Source of the DNA: Cyclobacteriaceae bacterium
GTDB lineage: Bacteria; Bacteroidota; Bacteroidia; Cytophagales; Cyclobacteriaceae
Assembly (NCBI GenBank): GCA_025455015.1
Contig: JALONI010000014.1
Location: forward strand, 1-64,000
Length of the DNA: 64,000 nucleotides
Direction of reading: 5' to 3'
Positions 60,236 through 64,000 of the stretch are shown one piece after another. The notes under the pieces were generated by a model, which worked only from the letters and a program-made list of their open reading frames with translations, was not told where the DNA came from and searched no databases. A program made the translations under genes and the position numbers. Numbering within the stretch: the stretch's first letter is position 1; each line of letters starts with the position of its first letter.

Positions 60236-63200
60236 TTAGTTTTTGACCAATATCTTTTTGGTGATTAGTCGGTCGCCAGCACTCACCTGCATAACGTAGA
60301 GACCGGTGGGCCATTGGCGCACATCTTGTTGAAGCGATGTGCCACTCGCACCAACCTGAATGGCCGTTTCGGAAATACGCTGGCCTTGCGTATTGACAAA
60401 CCGAATATGTCCTTCACCCAAGTTGGCCGGAAGCTCAATGGTGAGCAAGCCCTCCATTACGGGGTTTGGTGAGTACGCTATCTCCAAGGGCTCTTCGGCA
60501 ATGCTCGTAATGGGCCCTTGAATGCTCAGATTATCGATGGCCCAGCCCCACGCATTCGTGGCATTGTCTGAGTTCAATCGGAATCGGATCAGGATATTAT
60601 CTCCCGCAGCAAATTGGTTGTTTTGCGTAATGTTGACCAGCCGGGGCCGATACAGCGAGGAGCTTCCCGTGGCGGCACTACGCCACGCGCTGTTGGCATT
60701 GGCCGCATAGCGTGGCAATAGCTCTTGCCAGGTATTGCCGTTGTTTTTTGAGGCCTCCACCACCACAAAATCCTTAGGTGTATTGGAGGCAACATTAAAC
60801 TCCACGATGGCCACCTCATCAAACACCATGTTTGGGTTGGCGGCACTGACCGTAATGGGCTGGGTGAGCATGAAGGTGAAGTTGGAGGCGTTGTTGGCGG
60901 CTGTGCTAAACCCCACCGGATAGGGATGAGCCGAGTGAATGGCTCCGTTGGAGAAGCCCGAGGGCTGGGAGACGGAAAAAAAGTTGCCCACAAAATCGGT
61001 GTTGGTTGTGTTGAAGTCGCTAACGTATTGATTTAGCGGAGATCCCAATGCCAACAAAGGCACCCGTAAAAAATCCGTGGACGGAAGGGCCGCCTGGTTG
61101 CCCGCATTATCCGTGGCTCTGATACGATACTTGAGCACATCGCCTGCCGAAATACCCACCAAATCCAACAGGAACGAATACTCGCCACCGGGGTTCACCG
61201 GAAACGAAGAGGTGGTGACATTGGCGTTGTTAACGGTGTAATCGACTTCAACGGAGGCTACGCCACTCGCATCCTCGACACGGAAGGGCAGGGGAACACT
61301 GAGTGTGTTGGCCGGCAGAAAGTCCAGGTGTGTGTGCAGCACGCGGGGCGGTGTTTCATCTATTTGAATTTTCAGGTTATCAATGGCCCAGCCCCAGCCA
61401 TGCACCAGTTCGTCTACAAACAGCCGGAAACGAATCACAACCTCATCACCGGCCACGAAATTCCCATTCGCCAACATGTTAATGGTGCGCGTGAAATAAA
61501 GGCTCGGAATACCGGTGGCCGTAGAGTTCGGTGGATTGGCCCCGTCATTACTACTGTTATAGCGTGCCAGCCAAGCCGCTTGTGCCCGTGCGTCATATCC
61601 GTCTGCCAACACCCGCCACGTGGCCCCGCCATCTTTTGAGGCTTCCACCACTGCGTAGTCAAAAAACTCCGCGCTGCCAAAAACGGATCCTGGTTCTCCC
61701 GGCTCTACCAACACGATTTCGTCAAACTTGAGCGTGGCATCAGCGGCTTTCAACCGAATGGGTACCCGCAATTTACAAAGTTGCTCTGGTTATCAGGCCC
61801 TGAACCATTGGGATAGGGGTGGGCCGTATGGATGGCCCCGTCCACAAACCCGGCCGGGGTGATGATGCTAAATTCGGGATCACCAAAAAAGTCGTTTGTA
61901 GTAACATTGAAATTGTTGGTGTAGGAATCTTGAGTAGGTGACAGCGCGACCACGTTTACTTGGTATGTGCCCGTCAGAGGGCCAAAGCCGACATTGCTGT
62001 TGGCCGAGTTGTCAGTAGCCTTGATGCGATACGTGATCACGTCCCCATCGTTAAGGGTACCCGGTGAAAACGAAAGCGATGCCCGGTAGCCTGCCCGAAA
62101 CAACGCTTCAAAGCCATCGGTATTTTCCTCCGTAGCGGCATCCTGCACCATAGCAACGGGCGGTTGTGTAACACCATTAATGGCATACTCGACCGAGGCT
62201 TGTTGGATGCCAATGTTGTCTTCGATAGTGGCCGAAAGACTCAAGCTGGGCGCGGAGGCAAGGAGGAACAAGCGCGGCACGTGGGTTATGCGCGGGGCTT
62301 GGGTATCCGGCCCAATACCCAATACGTAGCGTCCCTGCTGCACCGGGGGGCGGTTCGTTTTGCCGGGCACCGTAAAGGTGCGGTTGGGCGTCTCATTGTC
62401 CGTCACCGACAAAAAATAAAAGAGCGTATCGGCCACCCCGGTGTTGGGTATCACAAACGAAAACTCGTTGGCGTTGGCCGTGGGCGTGCCGATCACCTCC
62501 ACATCAGCGGGATTGGATTTTTTGGCGTAGGTAAGTTTGACAGAAGCCGGTTGGTAGGCATATCCATTGTTGGCGTCTGCCTGGATCTTGACAGTTAAGT
62601 TAAGGGGCGAGGTGCTTTCGGTATTTCGGGGGGTGTGCACTTGCCGGGGCAACACCCAGCCCATATCGCTGAACATATCTAATACCAGGGGGCCCGGGTC
62701 GTGCATGACTTCCTGAAATCCAATTTGCGGTGTCATCAGTGAATTGATGTCTCTAGGCCGGTACGTATTCTCATCCAAATGGGCAATGCTGCTGCCTCCG
62801 CTAAACGTGCCGGGCGCAAACAACTTGGGCCGTGACGAGGCTATCGGGGAATTGAAAAACAGGTTGTTGCTGGTGAGCTGTGTGCCCAACGCAGCCGAAG
62901 GAGATGTGAAACTGGTGAAAAGATTTTGCCCCGTACCGTTTTCGATGGCCAGATCGAACACAAAAGGAACACCCGAGCCTCCAATGCCCACTGACCCCTG
63001 GCCATTTTCGAAGTTGTAGGCATCTACAAACCCCAGACCATGGCCGATTTCATGCAGCACCACGGATACCAGGTCGTGCGTGCCTACTGGCGGGTCTCCC
63101 GATGTCTCAAAGTACCACGAAGCATTGCTGTTGAAATTAGCGAAGATATCTACCGAATCGGGGTGGTTCAGTTGGCGACCTGCCATCTTCTCGGCCAGCG

Positions 63201-63612
63201 CAACGGGGTAAAAGGTGTTCAATTTCTGTGCGTTGTCGAAATTGGCAAACGCATTGGCCCAAATGGCCGAGCCCAGCGTGCCTCCGTCCAGGGGTTGCCA
63301 GAACGCGCGAATGCGAATGGGCACAGGCGATTCGATCAGGTCTTCCCAAATATCCACCGCATACTGAAAGGCTGCACGCGACCGCGCATCAAAGCCCACA
63401 TACTCCACTTCAATGGTGGCTGTCTTGGTCTTTGCGCCCGCCAAACGCTTTCGCAAGAACTGATCGGGGGGGGCGATGACGGTATTGCGATTTACCGGAT
63501 CGGCATAACAAATAATGGGTCTTTTGGGTACTATTCCCATCATGCGCTGGGCGTGTAGCACAGAAACACCCGACAACCCCACGAACAAACACACCGCGAG
63601 TAGCTTTTTCAT
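60236..63612 (-). pseudogene. Secreted metzincin-like metalloprotease with type IX sorting domain, split by a frameshift
   Basis: A single ancestral gene of about 1,125 codons. First part (63612-61750): signal peptide, protease domain with His187-Glu-x-x-His191 and Asp197 (LHEIGHGLGFVD) and a Met-turn (INSLMTP), then beta-sandwich repeats. Second part (61771-60236) continues with more repeats (RVPIRLKAADATL, GWGWAIDNLKIQ) and ends in a type IX secretion sorting domain (YSPNPVMEGLLTIEL, GLYVMQVSAGDRLITKKI). One base appears missing at about 61767: restoring AATTTG for AATTG reads SNFVNLRVPIRL and joins both parts. The second ORF has no start other than a chance TTG. A clear promoter lies upstream. 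Confidence 0.82.
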
Positions 63613-63631
63613 TTCATCACAGGTTTACAGT

Positions 63632-63663
63632 CAAAGATACGAGTTTGTTTTTTCTGTACGCAA
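63632..63663 (-). promoter_or_regulatory. Predicted promoter of the metalloprotease gene
   Basis: Minus strand TTG at 63663-63661, 21 bases, TATCTTTG at 63639-63632, 20 bases before the ATG. Confidence 0.55.
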
Positions 63664-63712
63664 CGCGATCCACCGAATAAAACAGACTAGTAAAGCGCGG
63701 GGCCGCGCGTCT

Positions 63713-64000
63713 CTAAATCAAATTGCGCGCCTTCAACTCCAGGTATTTGTTGATCGTGTTTACCGTCAGCTTTTCGGGGGGCGTCAGAATGGTTTGGATG
63801 CCATGCCTGCGCAACTCGTGTACGATCAGTTTCTTTTCCAGGCTGAAACGCTCGGCCACTACTTTCAGGTACACCTCTTTCAACCCCGCGGCAGGTTCTT
63901 CGATCACCTGCTTCAGTTCGGTGTTTTCAAAAAAAATCACCACCAACAGATGAGATTTGTTGAGGTTAATCAGGTATGGCAACTGGCGGTGCAGCCCGTG
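63713..64000 (-). CDS. DUF58 domain protein, 5' part outside window
   Basis: C-terminal 95 codons of a longer gene; the frame is open to the window edge (HGLHRQLPYLINLNKSHLLV). Features: VVIFFENTELKQVIEEPAAG, the basic FSLEKKLIVHELRRHGIQT and VNTINKYLELKARNLI, which is the usual end of Bacteroidota DUF58 proteins that accompany MoxR ATPases. Such proteins occur with BatA/VWA proteins in stress or envelope operons; the BatA-like gene at 22.9 kb is not adjacent. The stop is at 63713. Confidence 0.75.
   Translation of the reverse strand, partial: HGLHRQLPYLINLNKSHLLVVIFFENTELKQVIEEPAAGLKEVYLKVVAERFSLEKKLIVHELRRHGIQTILTPPEKLTVNTINKYLELKARNLI

Noticed and set aside
1-64000. rRNA operons, tRNA genes, insertion sequences, prophage or integrase genes
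   Set aside because: I looked for rRNA, tRNA cloverleaf and transposase/integrase motifs and saw none besides the tmRNA. A tRNAscan and IS search would be needed to exclude short degenerate copies.

Overview
The window is a piece of a Bacteroidota chromosome, most likely order Cytophagales. The lineage signals are a fused SecDF, GldH and RicT as neighbours, DUF4270 and DUF4199 proteins, a type IX secretion sorting domain, a tmRNA with a GETTYAMAA tag, and many promoters of the Bacteroidota form (TTG, about 20 bases, then TAnnTTTG) placed very close to start codons with little Shine-Dalgarno. No rRNA or tRNA gene was seen. Most of the window is ordinary, moderately GC-rich housekeeping DNA, but it is crossed by a few AT-richer accessory patches and several broken genes.

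Layout. 0-8.3 kb: end of an FKBP isomerase gene, rdgB, udk, secDF, a beta-barrel-like protein and a two-component system. 8.4-17.4 kb: gldH-ricT, purD, a K+/H+ antiporter, recQ, kdsD-manC. 17.4-22.9 kb: rlmB and aroC, interrupted by two AT-rich insertions. The first is a lipoprotein gene plus an exported GRAM-like domain that runs in frame into rlmB. The second is a type II restriction-modification pair whose methyltransferase carries a degenerate nuclease-like tail. 22.9-29.3 kb: BatA-like protein, a catalytically dead dihydroorotase homologue, two DUF4199 proteins, a GT2 glycosyltransferase, a lipoprotein and tmRNA. 29.5-34.5 kb: fasciclin protein, Crp/Fnr regulator with a nearby palindrome, YceI, MnmH, a decayed L,D-transpeptidase and an NRAMP relative without the usual metal ligands.

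34.8-44.3 kb: membrane protein, CtpA-type protease, hemerythrin-like repair protein, ruvX, def, a hicBA module, a methionine-type aminotransferase with its likely omega-amidase partner, purH and a toxin-antitoxin pair with a frameshifted PIN toxin. 44.4-49.9 kb: the complete elongasome operon mreB-mreC-mreD-mrdA-rodA. 49.9-58.5 kb: a conserved unknown, glmS with a DUF4270 lipoprotein and a stand-alone GT5 domain in one operon, divergent panC-panD-flippase-rfaE2-metallopeptidase. 58.6-64 kb: acyl-CoA dehydrogenase, a five-copy intergenic repeat, a large secreted metalloprotease gene split by a one-base frameshift, and the end of a DUF58 gene.

The genes cover cell-envelope growth (mreBCD, mrdA, rodA, glmS, kdsD, rfaE2), purine and cofactor synthesis (purD, purH, panC, panD), aromatic biosynthesis (aroC) and RNA/protein quality control (ssrA, def, rlmB, mnmH). 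The most unusual material is the cassette fused to rlmB, the methyltransferase/SNase-like fusion and its MjaI-like endonuclease, and the Crp/Fnr-fasciclin-YceI locus.
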